Shown: in pieces, positions 1 to 6,486 of the stretch
Layout: each line of letters starts with the position of its first letter
Numbering within the stretch: the stretch's first letter is position 1
Assembly: GCA_034428935.1 (NCBI GenBank)
Contig: DAOUHB010000257.1
Location: forward strand, 1 to 17,834
Length of the DNA stretch: 17,834 bases
Origin: JAAYZQ01 sp034428935
GTDB lineage: Bacteria > Chloroflexota > Anaerolineae > JAAYZQ01
Direction: 5' to 3'
Made by a program: the position numbers and the translations under genes
Notes under the pieces: model-generated
Told to the model about the DNA's origin: nothing
Database searches by the model: none
Seen by the model: the letters and a program-made list of their open reading frames with translations, nothing else

Positions 1-897
1 TTCCAGGACCTGCAGGCCGCGGCTGCCGCGGCCCGGCGCCGCAAGCCGCCCCCCGAGGCCGGCGCCGTCACCGCTGCCCGGGTGCCGGCCGGCGAGGGAC
101 AGTCGCTCCTGGCCCAGCCTCGCTTCTGGCAGGCCCTCATCCCCTGCCTGGCCGTCGTCGCCGTTTCGCTGGTGGCCGCGCTGCTGGTGAGCGGCGCCAT
201 GGGCCCGCCGCCCCTCGAGCACGGCAGGGTGGCGGGCGCGGCCCTGGCCATGGTTAGCCCTTCTCCCCACGGCACCATGCGCCCGACCTACACGGCCACG
301 GCCACGCCTACGCCTACGGCGACCCCCACCTGGACGCCCACGGCGACGTTCACGCCGCTGCCCACGGACACGCCCCTGCCCACGCCCACCGACACCGAAA
401 CGCCCACGGCGACGCCCCGGCCCGTGCGGCGCCAGCCGACGGCCGCGCCCACCGCCCCGCCGGCGCCGCGGCCCACGCTGCCGCCCCGGACCTGGGACCC
501 GCGCCTGGACGTCCTGGGGGTGCGCATCGAGCCGGTGGGCATTGCCGAGGGACAGAGGTTCTGGCGCCTCGTCGAGGCGCGCTGGGCCGACGAGAGGCAG
601 TCGGGGGGCAAACACAGCATCTTTGTCGAGGTCCTGGATTTCCAGGGCAACCGGGTCGTCGGCCAACCGGTCATCGTGCAGTGGGCCGACGGCAACGTGG
701 CGCTGGCCGTGGAGAACCGGCCGGCCCCCGACTGGGGCGTGGACTTTGGGATGTACAACTGCCTGGGCTCCTACGCCGTCAGCGTTGGCGGGGCGCCGAG
801 CGACCGGATCGTGGGCCTGGGCCTCGGCACCCCCGATCGGCCCAGCTTTACCATCCACACCAGCTTCTATCTTGTCTTTCGGCTGGCGCAGCGCTGA
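1..897 (+). CDS. Membrane-anchored protein with Thr/Pro-rich linker (5' partial)
   Basis: The reading frame is open to the left edge, so the true start probably lies outside the window. A GTG at position 82 is possible but has no Shine-Dalgarno sequence. In visible-residue numbering (298 residues) there is an Ala/Arg-rich stretch (1-30), one hydrophobic helix (about 42-67), and a strikingly repetitive Thr/Pro linker (about 95-163, TPTATPTWTPTAT-like). A compact C-terminal domain of about 135 residues follows, starting near LDVLGVRIEP and probably extracytoplasmic. I do not recognise this domain. Its even mix of hydrophobic strands and its Gly and aromatic residues suggest a beta-rich fold. 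The stop is 14 bp before the Clp-type ATPase start, so the two are probably co-transcribed. Function unknown; surface or envelope role inferred from topology only. Confidence 0.65.
   Translation, partial: FQDLQAAAAAARRRKPPPEAGAVTAARVPAGEGQSLLAQPRFWQALIPCLAVVAVSLVAALLVSGAMGPPPLEHGRVAGAALAMVSPSPHGTMRPTYTATATPTPTATPTWTPTATFTPLPTDTPLPTPTDTETPTATPRPVRRQPTAAPTAPPAPRPTLPPRTWDPRLDVLGVRIEPVGIAEGQRFWRLVEARWADERQSGGKHSIFVEVLDFQGNRVVGQPVIVQWADGNVALAVENRPAPDWGVDFGMYNCLGSYAVSVGGAPSDRIVGLGLGTPDRPSFTIHTSFYLVFRLAQR
283..489 (+). repeat. Thr/Pro-coding low-complexity repeat
   Basis: This GC-rich stretch is an imperfect repetition of acg-ccc/acg-gcc type codons encoding Thr-Pro and Thr-Ala dipeptides. It forms the extended linker between the membrane helix and the C-terminal domain of the first gene. 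The same kind of linker recurs in the RodZ-like gene near 6940-7140 and again at its C-terminus. Confidence 0.8.
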
Positions 898-911
898 ATC
901 GAGGAGGAACG

Positions 912-3137
912 ATGGGCACCCTGAACCCCGACATCCCATCCGAAGAGCTGCACAGGGCGCTGAACGAGGCGGCGACCGTCATGCGCGGGCTGCGGCAGCA
1001 GGTCCTGATGCCCGAGCACCTGCTCCTTGCCTTTCTGGACAACAAGACCTACGCCGCCCACGCCCTCCTGGAGCGCCTGGCCGGAGAGCGCGGCTTTGAG
1101 ATGCCCAAGCTGGCCCGCGCCGTGGAGGACCAGGTGCGGGGGCGCCGCGTGCCCGGCGTCGATTTTGACTACGAGGCCGCCGATGGGACGCGCGTTCCCC
1201 TGGGCAGCGAGATGCTCGTCGTCCTGGACGAGGGACGGGCCATCGCCCGGGCCCGCGACGAGCTGTGGGTGGGCACCGAGGACGCCCTGGCCGCCATGAG
1301 CCAGTCGGGGGTCTCCACGGCCGGGCTGCTCCAGCAGCGTGGGGTCACGCCCCGGGCCCTCAGCTCGATCCTGGCCGACGCGGCGCTGGCGCCCAGGGGC
1401 ACCACCCGCGACCTGGTGGCCCTGGCCCGGGAGGGGCAGCTCCTGCCCGTCTACTACCGGCAAGGGCTCCTGCGCGACCTGCTGAACATCCTCAACCTGG
1501 CCCGCGACCGCCACGTCATTCTCGTCGGCCCGGCGGGCGTGGGCAAGCGGTCGCTGGTGCAGGCCCTGGCGCTGCTCGTCGCCGAGGAGCAGGGGCCCCG
1601 CGATCTCGCCTCCGTGGTCGAGGTGTCCGAGGCGGCGCTCCTCGTCGACGCCTCGCGGGCGGTCCAGGCGGGACGCCGCAAGGCGGCCGGCGGCGCGCTG
1701 TTCTTGCCCAACATCCACCGCTTTTTCGGCGGGGTCCTCCACGCCGAGTTTCCCAAGGCCCAGGCCGACGTGCAGCGCGCCTTTCTCGACGGCCGGGCGG
1801 TGGTCATCGGCACGACGACGGACGCCGATTACCAGGCGCGCCTGGCCGGCGATACGGTCCTGGCCGAGCACAGCCACGTCCTGCGCGTGCCCGAGCCCGA
1901 CGTGGAGACGGCTGTCGAGATCCTGCGCGTCCAGAAGCCTCACCTGGAGGCTGACTACGAGCTGGCCGTGGCCGACGAGGCCCTGGCGGCCGCGGCGAAC
2001 ATGGCCAAACGCTACCTGGCCGACGCCGTGCTGCCCGCCGCCGCCCTGCAGCTTCTCCATCGCTCCTGCGCCCTGTTGCGGATGGGCGCCAGGCCCCTCC
2101 AGGAAGGGCTCGCGGGCCTGGGCCCCCCCGCCGCGGCCGACGCCCGCCTGGACGCCGAGGACGTCACCCTGGCGGCCAGCCTCATGACCGGCATCCCCGT
2201 GGCCAGCCTGGGCGCCGACGAGCGCAGCCGCTACGCCCGCATGGTGGAACACCTGCACCGGCGCATCATCGGCCAGGAGGAGGCAGTGCTGGCCGTCAGC
2301 CGGGCGGTCAAGACGGCCCGCGTGGGACTCAAGGATCCCCGCCGGCCCATCGGCTCGTTCCTCTTCCTGGGGCCCACGGGCGTGGGCAAGACCGAGCTGG
2401 CCAGGGCCCTGGCCGAGTTCCTCTTTGGCAAGGAAGAGGCCATGGTGACCCTGGACATGAGCGAGTACCAGCAGGAGCACACCGTCAACCGCCTCATCGG
2501 CGCCCCGCCCGGCTACGTGGGCTACGAGAGCGGCGGCCAGCTCACCGACGCCGTCCGCGAAAAGCCCTACACCGTCGTCCTCCTGGACGAGGTGGAAAAG
2601 GCCCACCCCCGGGTGCTGGACATCCTCCTTCAGGTCATGGAGGAGGGCCGCCTGACCGACAGCCAGGGGCGCACGGCCAGCTTTCGCGAGGCGGTCATCA
2701 TCATGACCAGCAACCTGGGCTCCGAGTTCCTGGACGAGCCGGTCCTCACCGACGAGGCGCGGGAGCGGGTGATGGCCATCCTCAAGAGCTCCCTCCGCCC
2801 CGAGTTCCTGAACCGCCTGGACGAGATCATTCTCTTCCATCCCCTGTCGGCAGGGCAGTTGCGCCAGATCCTGGGCCTGATGCTCAAGGCCGAGGTCGGG
2901 CTCCTGGAGGCGCAGGGCGTGGCGCTGGAAGTCCGCGAGGAGGCCTACGACTGGATGCTGGCCCGGAACGACCATCCCGAGTGGGGGGCGCGGCCGCTGC
3001 GGCGCATTATCCAGCGCCACCTGCGCGAGCCGCTGGCCGAGTCGCTCCTGGCCGCCGAGGCCGGGCCCGGGACGCGCATCGTGGTGGGCGCCGGGGCCCA
3101 GGGACTGACCTTCGAGCAGGCCCCGGCCGCCGGGTGA
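912..3137 (+). CDS. ClpA/ClpB-type AAA+ ATPase with degenerate first AAA domain
   Basis: Predicted protein of 741 residues. The ATG start at 912 is chosen because GAGGAGG lies just upstream; the frame is open further 5' but overlaps the previous gene. Residues 1-150 form a double Clp-N repeat (MPEHLLLAFL and VGTEDALAAM). D1 begins near 190: its Walker A reads GPAGVGKR (206-213), with Arg where Thr/Ser is needed. The Walker B acidic pair is replaced by Pro266-Asn267, the usual pore-loop KYRG is missing, and the usual paired arginine fingers are replaced by EHSH. D2 is intact: GPTGVGKT (487-494), pore loop GYVG, Asp559-Glu560, sensor-1 Asn601 and sensor-2 GARPLRR (Arg694). There is no coiled-coil middle domain between D1 and D2. 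The segment after sensor 1 is short, without an obvious ClpP-docking IGF/IGL tripeptide. It is probably an unfoldase or remodelling ATPase working through D2 only; partners are unknown. Confidence 0.9.
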   Translation: MGTLNPDIPSEELHRALNEAATVMRGLRQQVLMPEHLLLAFLDNKTYAAHALLERLAGERGFEMPKLARAVEDQVRGRRVPGVDFDYEAADGTRVPLGSEMLVVLDEGRAIARARDELWVGTEDALAAMSQSGVSTAGLLQQRGVTPRALSSILADAALAPRGTTRDLVALAREGQLLPVYYRQGLLRDLLNILNLARDRHVILVGPAGVGKRSLVQALALLVAEEQGPRDLASVVEVSEAALLVDASRAVQAGRRKAAGGALFLPNIHRFFGGVLHAEFPKAQADVQRAFLDGRAVVIGTTTDADYQARLAGDTVLAEHSHVLRVPEPDVETAVEILRVQKPHLEADYELAVADEALAAAANMAKRYLADAVLPAAALQLLHRSCALLRMGARPLQEGLAGLGPPAAADARLDAEDVTLAASLMTGIPVASLGADERSRYARMVEHLHRRIIGQEEAVLAVSRAVKTARVGLKDPRRPIGSFLFLGPTGVGKTELARALAEFLFGKEEAMVTLDMSEYQQEHTVNRLIGAPPGYVGYESGGQLTDAVREKPYTVVLLDEVEKAHPRVLDILLQVMEEGRLTDSQGRTASFREAVIIMTSNLGSEFLDEPVLTDEARERVMAILKSSLRPEFLNRLDEIILFHPLSAGQLRQILGLMLKAEVGLLEAQGVALEVREEAYDWMLARNDHPEWGARPLRRIIQRHLREPLAESLLAAEAGPGTRIVVGAGAQGLTFEQAPAAG

Positions 3138-3197
3138 CGGCTGCTACAGATCGACGGTGCAGGGCGTGTTACAGTAGCTTCTCAATCATTCGGGGTA

Positions 3198-3218
3198 GGG
3201 CAGGTCTCGCACCTGCCC
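3198..3218. repeat. Perfect 8-bp hairpin between clp-like and reductase genes
   Basis: GGGCAGGT, a 5-nt loop (CTCGC), then ACCTGCCC. It lies 60 bp after the Clp-type stop and 21 bp before the reductase start. No U-run follows in either direction, so it is not a textbook intrinsic terminator. It may be a dispersed REP-like palindrome or an mRNA 3'-end hairpin. Only one copy is present in this window. Confidence 0.65.
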
Positions 3219-3239
3219 AACAGTGCAACCGGTAGTCCT

Positions 3240-4469
3240 ATGAACCAAGCAGATTTCGACGTCGTCGTGGCCGGCGCCGGGGCCGGCGGAGCGGCGGCCG
3301 CCTACCATCTCGTGCGCGCCGGTCTCAGGACGTTGGTCGTCGAAAAGGCCCGGCTGCCCCGCTACAAGGCGTGCGGCGGGGCCATCCCTCGCACCGCCCT
3401 GGCCGATTTCGCCATCGACTTTCAGGGCGTGGTCGAGGCGGTCCCCGACGAGACCTATTTCACCTTCCCCGGGCTGCCCCCGGCGAGCGTCCCCCTGGAC
3501 GGCGGCCCGGTGGTCATGGTCATGCGCTCCCGGTTCGACGCCTACCTCCTGTCGCGCTCGGGGGCGGAGGTGCTGGAGGGGGTGGCCGTCGAGGAGGTGG
3601 CGGAGGACGCCGGCGGGGTCCGGGTGCGGGTGGGAGAGCGGACGCTGTCGGCCCGCTACCTGGTGGGCGCCGACGGCGCCACGTCGCGGGTGGCCCGCGC
3701 CGTGGGCCTGCGGGCGGGGCGACAGTGGGGCGGCACGCTGGAAGCCGAGGTGCCCCTCGCGGGCAGGCCGGAGCTGCGCAGCCGCTACGGGCACCGCGCC
3801 GTCTTTGCCCTGGGCGTCGTGCCCGACGGCTATGCCTGGTCCTTTCCCAAGGCCGAGGTCCTGTCGGTGGGCATCGGCCGCTTCCGGCCGGGCCGCTGCA
3901 ACCTGCGGGCGCTCCTGGCGCGAGAGATGGACCGGCTGGGCATTCCCCTGGACGGGGCCAGCCTCCACGGGCACCCGCTGCCCGCCTACCAGATCTTGCC
4001 CTGGCCCTCTTGGGGGCGGGCCGCCTGGCGCACGACGGGCGACGGCCCCCAGGAACGGCTGTCCACCGGTCGCTGCGTGCTCGTGGGCGACGCCGCGGGA
4101 CTGGTCGACCCCCTCCTGGGCGAGGGAATTCGCTACGCCATGATCAGCGGCCGCCTGGCCGCCGAGGCCATCGCCCGCGACGACCTTTCGGGCTATGACC
4201 AGGCGGTGTGGCGCGCCGTGGGGCACAGCCTGGCGACGGCCGGCGAGGTGGCACGCATCTTTCACCTGATCCCGGCCATTTCCTACGTCCTGGGGGTGCG
4301 CAACCCGGCCATCGTCGGCCAGTTCGTGGACCTGCTCAGCGGCCGGGCGAGCTACGTCGGGTCCGGCCGGCGCATCATCTGGAACACGCTAAAGCTGGGC
4401 TGGCTGTTCCGGCGCCGACGGGCCGGCACCGCACGCGGCAGGGTTCGCCGCGGGCGCCTGGAAGCCTGA
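3240..4469 (+). CDS. Geranylgeranyl reductase family FAD-dependent oxidoreductase
   Basis: Predicted 409-residue flavoprotein. The N-terminal dinucleotide-binding motif G12-A-G14-A-G-G17 is followed by Glu35 at the end of the second strand (VVEKARLPRYKACGG), including the family's Cys45-Gly-Gly signature. The second FAD motif is VGDAAGLVDPLLGEG around Asp284, typical of the geranylgeranyl reductase/para-hydroxybenzoate-hydroxylase fold. Family members saturate double bonds of isoprenoid chains in chlorophylls, archaeal-type lipids or menaquinones. No isoprenoid or pigment gene is adjacent, so the substrate here is open. The ATG at 3240 has no good Shine-Dalgarno sequence, so translation may be leaderless or the start slightly wrong. 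It is separated by 102 bp from the Clp-type gene and by 73 bp from the cupin gene. Confidence 0.85.
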   Translation: MNQADFDVVVAGAGAGGAAAAYHLVRAGLRTLVVEKARLPRYKACGGAIPRTALADFAIDFQGVVEAVPDETYFTFPGLPPASVPLDGGPVVMVMRSRFDAYLLSRSGAEVLEGVAVEEVAEDAGGVRVRVGERTLSARYLVGADGATSRVARAVGLRAGRQWGGTLEAEVPLAGRPELRSRYGHRAVFALGVVPDGYAWSFPKAEVLSVGIGRFRPGRCNLRALLAREMDRLGIPLDGASLHGHPLPAYQILPWPSWGRAAWRTTGDGPQERLSTGRCVLVGDAAGLVDPLLGEGIRYAMISGRLAAEAIARDDLSGYDQAVWRAVGHSLATAGEVARIFHLIPAISYVLGVRNPAIVGQFVDLLSGRASYVGSGRRIIWNTLKLGWLFRRRRAGTARGRVRRGRLEA

Positions 4470-4502
4470 AGTCCCCGATGCGCCATCCGCCGGCGCGCGG
4501 CA

Positions 4503-4532
4503 ATCACAGGACGACAGATCACAGAACGATAG
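4503..4532 (+). repeat. 15-bp tandem direct repeat before the cupin gene
   Basis: Two adjacent 15-bp units (ATCACAGGACGACAG and ATCACAGAACGATAG) match at 13 of 15 positions. They sit immediately upstream of the cupin Shine-Dalgarno sequence. This could be a small operator or just microsatellite-like intergenic sequence. Confidence 0.6.
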
Positions 4533-4542
4533 AGGAGGAATC

Positions 4543-4902
4543 ATGGCCGAGGTACGCGACTTTCGAGAGGTGGAGGCCGAGGCGGCGGCGCCGGGGGTGA
4601 CGATGCGCGTCGTCATCGGCCCCGAGCAGGGCGCGCCCTACTTTAACATGCGCATCTTTGAGGTGCAGCCGGGCCACGCGACCCCCTTCCACAGCCATTG
4701 GTGGGAGCACGAGGTCCTGGTGCTGGCCGGCCAGGGTGTCGTCCGCGGCGAGGAGAGCGAGGCGCCGGTGGGCCAGGGCAGCACCGTTTTCGTGCCCGGC
4801 GGCGAGATGCACCAGTTCCGGAACGCCGGCGACGACGTGCTGCGCTTTGCCTGCCTGGTGCCGCAGGAGTGGCTCCACAGCGTGACCAGAACCGAACCGT
4901 GA
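4543..4902 (+). CDS. Small single-domain cupin protein
   Basis: Predicted 119 residues. Cupin motif 1 is clear: His50-x-His52-x4-Glu57-x5-Gly63 (HSHWWEHEVLVLAG). Motif 2 follows as PGGEMHQFRNAG with His90, so the usual three-His/one-Glu metal site is complete. The fold suggests a metal-dependent small-molecule binding protein or enzyme, but the substrate cannot be read from sequence. A strong AGGAGG at 4533-4538 fixes the ATG. It is the first gene of a tight operon: its TGA overlaps the GTG of the NTPase gene by 4 bp, implying translational coupling. Confidence 0.88.
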   Translation: MAEVRDFREVEAEAAAPGVTMRVVIGPEQGAPYFNMRIFEVQPGHATPFHSHWWEHEVLVLAGQGVVRGEESEAPVGQGSTVFVPGGEMHQFRNAGDDVLRFACLVPQEWLHSVTRTEP

Positions 4903-5450
4903 AGGAGCCGCTGGTTGGCCTGTTGACCGGACCCATCGGCGTGGGCAAGACGACGGTGGCCGAGCGGGTGGCCGGAGCAGCCTTGCGCCAGGGCCTGTCG
5001 TGCGGCGGCCTGCTGGCCCCGGCGCTGGTGGACGCCTGCGGGCAAAAGGCCGGCATCTGGGGCGTGGACCTGGCCGGCGGCGAGCGGCGCCTCCTGGCCC
5101 GCATCGATCGGGACCTGGGCGGGCCCCAGGTCGGCCCCTATTCCTTCGACGGAGACGCGCTGCGCTGGGCGCTGCGCGTGATCGAGGGGGCCATCCCCCG
5201 CGCCGACCTCGTCCTGGTGGACGAGATCGGCAAGCTGGAGCTGTGGGAGGGGGGCGGCCTGGCCCCCCTCCTGCCCCGCCTGGCGGCAGGCGAGGCCCGG
5301 CGCGCCCTTGTCCTGGTGCGCGAGTCGCTCCTGGCCGAGCTGCAAGCCCGCCTGGAGCCCGTGCGCCAGGTGGTGTTTAACGTGGACGAGGAGAACCGGG
5401 GAGAGATGCCTTCCCGGGTGGTCCAGGGCCTGAACCTGGAAGAGAGCTGA
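4899..5450 (+). CDS. THEP1-like nucleoside-triphosphatase
   Basis: Predicted 183 residues from a GTG start that overlaps the cupin stop (GTGA). The frame is open further upstream only as a shadow inside the cupin gene. Walker A is GPIGVGKT (Gly11-Thr18) and Walker B is LVLVDEIGKLEL (Asp108-Glu109). The DEIGKLEL segment is characteristic of the NTPase_1/THEP1 family (DUF265). Characterised members hydrolyse ATP, GTP and other NTPs slowly and have been linked to nucleotide or RNA metabolism, but the cellular role is unclear. It lies between the cupin and a redoxin gene, 10 bp from the latter, so the three probably form one transcription unit. No internal damage is visible and the length is normal for the family. 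Confidence 0.85.
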   Translation: MKEPLVGLLTGPIGVGKTTVAERVAGAALRQGLSCGGLLAPALVDACGQKAGIWGVDLAGGERRLLARIDRDLGGPQVGPYSFDGDALRWALRVIEGAIPRADLVLVDEIGKLELWEGGGLAPLLPRLAAGEARRALVLVRESLLAELQARLEPVRQVVFNVDEENRGEMPSRVVQGLNLEES

Positions 5451-5460
5451 GGAGGTACAG

Positions 5461-5994
5461 ATGGCGAACCTACAGATCGGAGACGAGGCGATTGCCTTCG
5501 AGCTACCCGGCGTGGACGGCCGGACGCATTCCCTGACCGGGCTGGCTGCCGGGAACAAGGCCACGGCGGTCATTTTCATGTGCAACCATTGTCCTTACGT
5601 CCTGGGCTGGATGGAGCGGCTCAAGGGCGCGGCCCGGGAGTATGCCGGGCAGGGCGTGGCCTTTGCCGGGATCAATGCCAACGACGCGAGCAAGTATCCG
5701 GCCGACAGCTTTGACAACATGAAAACGCTGGCCGAGGAGTGGGATCTGCCCTTCCCCTATCTCTGGGACGAGAGCCAGGAGGTGGCGGCGGCCTACGGTG
5801 CGGAGCGCACACCCGAGATATTCGTGTTCGATGAAGACATGCGCCTGCGCTATCACGGCGCCCCCGACGACAACCGCGACGAGACGCAGGTAACCGAGCA
5901 CTACCTGCGGGACGCGCTGGATGCCGTCCTGGCCGGCAAGGATCCGCCGCTGCGCGACAGCCAGCCGGTGGGTTGCACCATCAAGTGGAAGTAG
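5461..5994 (+). CDS. Thioredoxin-fold redoxin (AhpC/TSA-like, CxxC)
   Basis: Predicted 177 residues. The N-terminus (GDEAIAFELPGVDGRTHSL) is typical of AhpC/TSA-redoxin domains, followed by the redox motif Cys41-Asn-His-Cys44-Pro45. The later NANDASKYPADSFDNMK and TPEIFVFD segments and the C-terminal PVGCTIKWK, with a third cysteine (Cys172), match the PRX-like1 subgroup of thioredoxin-like proteins. No signal peptide is seen, so a cytoplasmic thiol-disulfide or peroxide function is likely. GGAGG at 5451-5455 supports the ATG. It is the last gene of the cupin-NTPase-redoxin operon. Its 3' end overlaps the tail of the minus-strand gene at 5981-6328 by 14 bp. Confidence 0.88.
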   Translation: MANLQIGDEAIAFELPGVDGRTHSLTGLAAGNKATAVIFMCNHCPYVLGWMERLKGAAREYAGQGVAFAGINANDASKYPADSFDNMKTLAEEWDLPFPYLWDESQEVAAAYGAERTPEIFVFDEDMRLRYHGAPDDNRDETQVTEHYLRDALDAVLAGKDPPLRDSQPVGCTIKWK

Positions 5995-6328
5995 CGCCCG
6001 GCGCGGCGTCCCGGCGCGCGGCCAGCAGCCTTTGCCGGATCATCTCCCGGGAGGGGACCGGCGAAAAGCGGCCATCCTCCAGGCGGTAGACGCGGCACGC
6101 CAGGGCGACGCCCATCTGGGCCGCGCCCCCCGGGTCCACGTCCTGCCCGTCCACGCGGATGGTGGGCGAGCCGGGAAAATGCCAGCGCTGCGCATCCTGG
6201 TCGCCCTCGACCAGGATGCGCTCCACCGGCCAGTCGAGCCCTTCCTCGGCCAGGACCTCGTGGAGGAGCTGCCACGCCTCGGGGTGAGAGGGGCAGTCCT
6301 CCCAGTAGAGAAACTGGATTTCGGGCAA
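5981..6328 (-). CDS. Small thioredoxin-like protein with SPTIRV motif
   Basis: Predicted 115 residues. I place the start at a TTG (6328-6326) because a strong AAAGGAGG lies 8 nt upstream; the ATG further out at 6373 lies upstream of the likely promoter. The protein begins with a beta strand and a redox-like loop (PEIQFLYWEDCPSHP), with Cys in a CPSH context rather than CxxC. It later has FPGSPTIRVDGQDVDP, resembling the cis-Pro region of thioredoxin folds, and a second Cys in ALACRVYRLEDG. Similar short proteins are annotated as thioredoxin-family or 'DF family (seleno)protein'; here the position is an ordinary cysteine codon. No function is established. It is monocistronic, convergent with the redoxin gene. 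Confidence 0.8.
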   Translation of the reverse strand: MPEIQFLYWEDCPSHPEAWQLLHEVLAEEGLDWPVERILVEGDQDAQRWHFPGSPTIRVDGQDVDPGGAAQMGVALACRVYRLEDGRFSPVPSREMIRQRLLAARRDAAPGATST

Positions 6329-6336
6329 ATTGCCGT

Positions 6337-6344
6337 CCTCCTTT
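6337..6344 (-). promoter_or_regulatory. Strong Shine-Dalgarno deciding a TTG start
   Basis: On the minus strand this reads AAAGGAGG, 8 nt before TTG at 6328. It supports TTG initiation over the upstream ATG at 6373, which has no such site. Confidence 0.75.
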
Positions 6345-6361
6345 CCGCTTGACGTGCCGGT

Positions 6362-6370
6362 AGTATACCA
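6362..6370 (-). promoter_or_regulatory. Extended -10 promoter for the thioredoxin-like gene
   Basis: On the minus strand the sequence is TGG-TATACT, an extended -10 element. It would place the RNA start near 6355 and give a leader of roughly 27 nt to the TTG. No good -35 hexamer is seen, which is compatible with extended -10 promoters. Confidence 0.5.
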
Positions 6371-6450
6371 CAAACCACCTCAGATCCACGACCGGCTTTG
6401 CCTGCGTGTGTCAATCCCGCCGCGACCCCCGGTGCCCTGCTCCGGCGGAT

Positions 6451-6479
6451 TTGACAATCGCGCCCATTGCGGGTATATT
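6451..6479 (+). promoter_or_regulatory. Near-consensus sigma70-type promoter of the RodZ-like gene
   Basis: TTGACA (6451-6456), a 17-bp spacer, then TATATT (6474-6479). The expected RNA start is near 6486, essentially on the GTG at 6487 and 13 nt before the in-frame ATG at 6499. The mRNA is therefore leaderless or nearly so. Confidence 0.8.
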
Positions 6480-6486
6480 GGGGGGC

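Noticed and set aside
283..489. CRISPR or minisatellite array
   Set aside because: The repetition follows Thr/Pro codons, has no fixed spacer length and lies inside a coding frame.
867..3020. 717-codon open frame on the minus strand
   Set aside because: It lies exactly opposite the Clp-type gene and has low-complexity Gly/His/Gln/Val composition without domain motifs or a ribosome-binding site. It is a shadow of GC-rich coding DNA.
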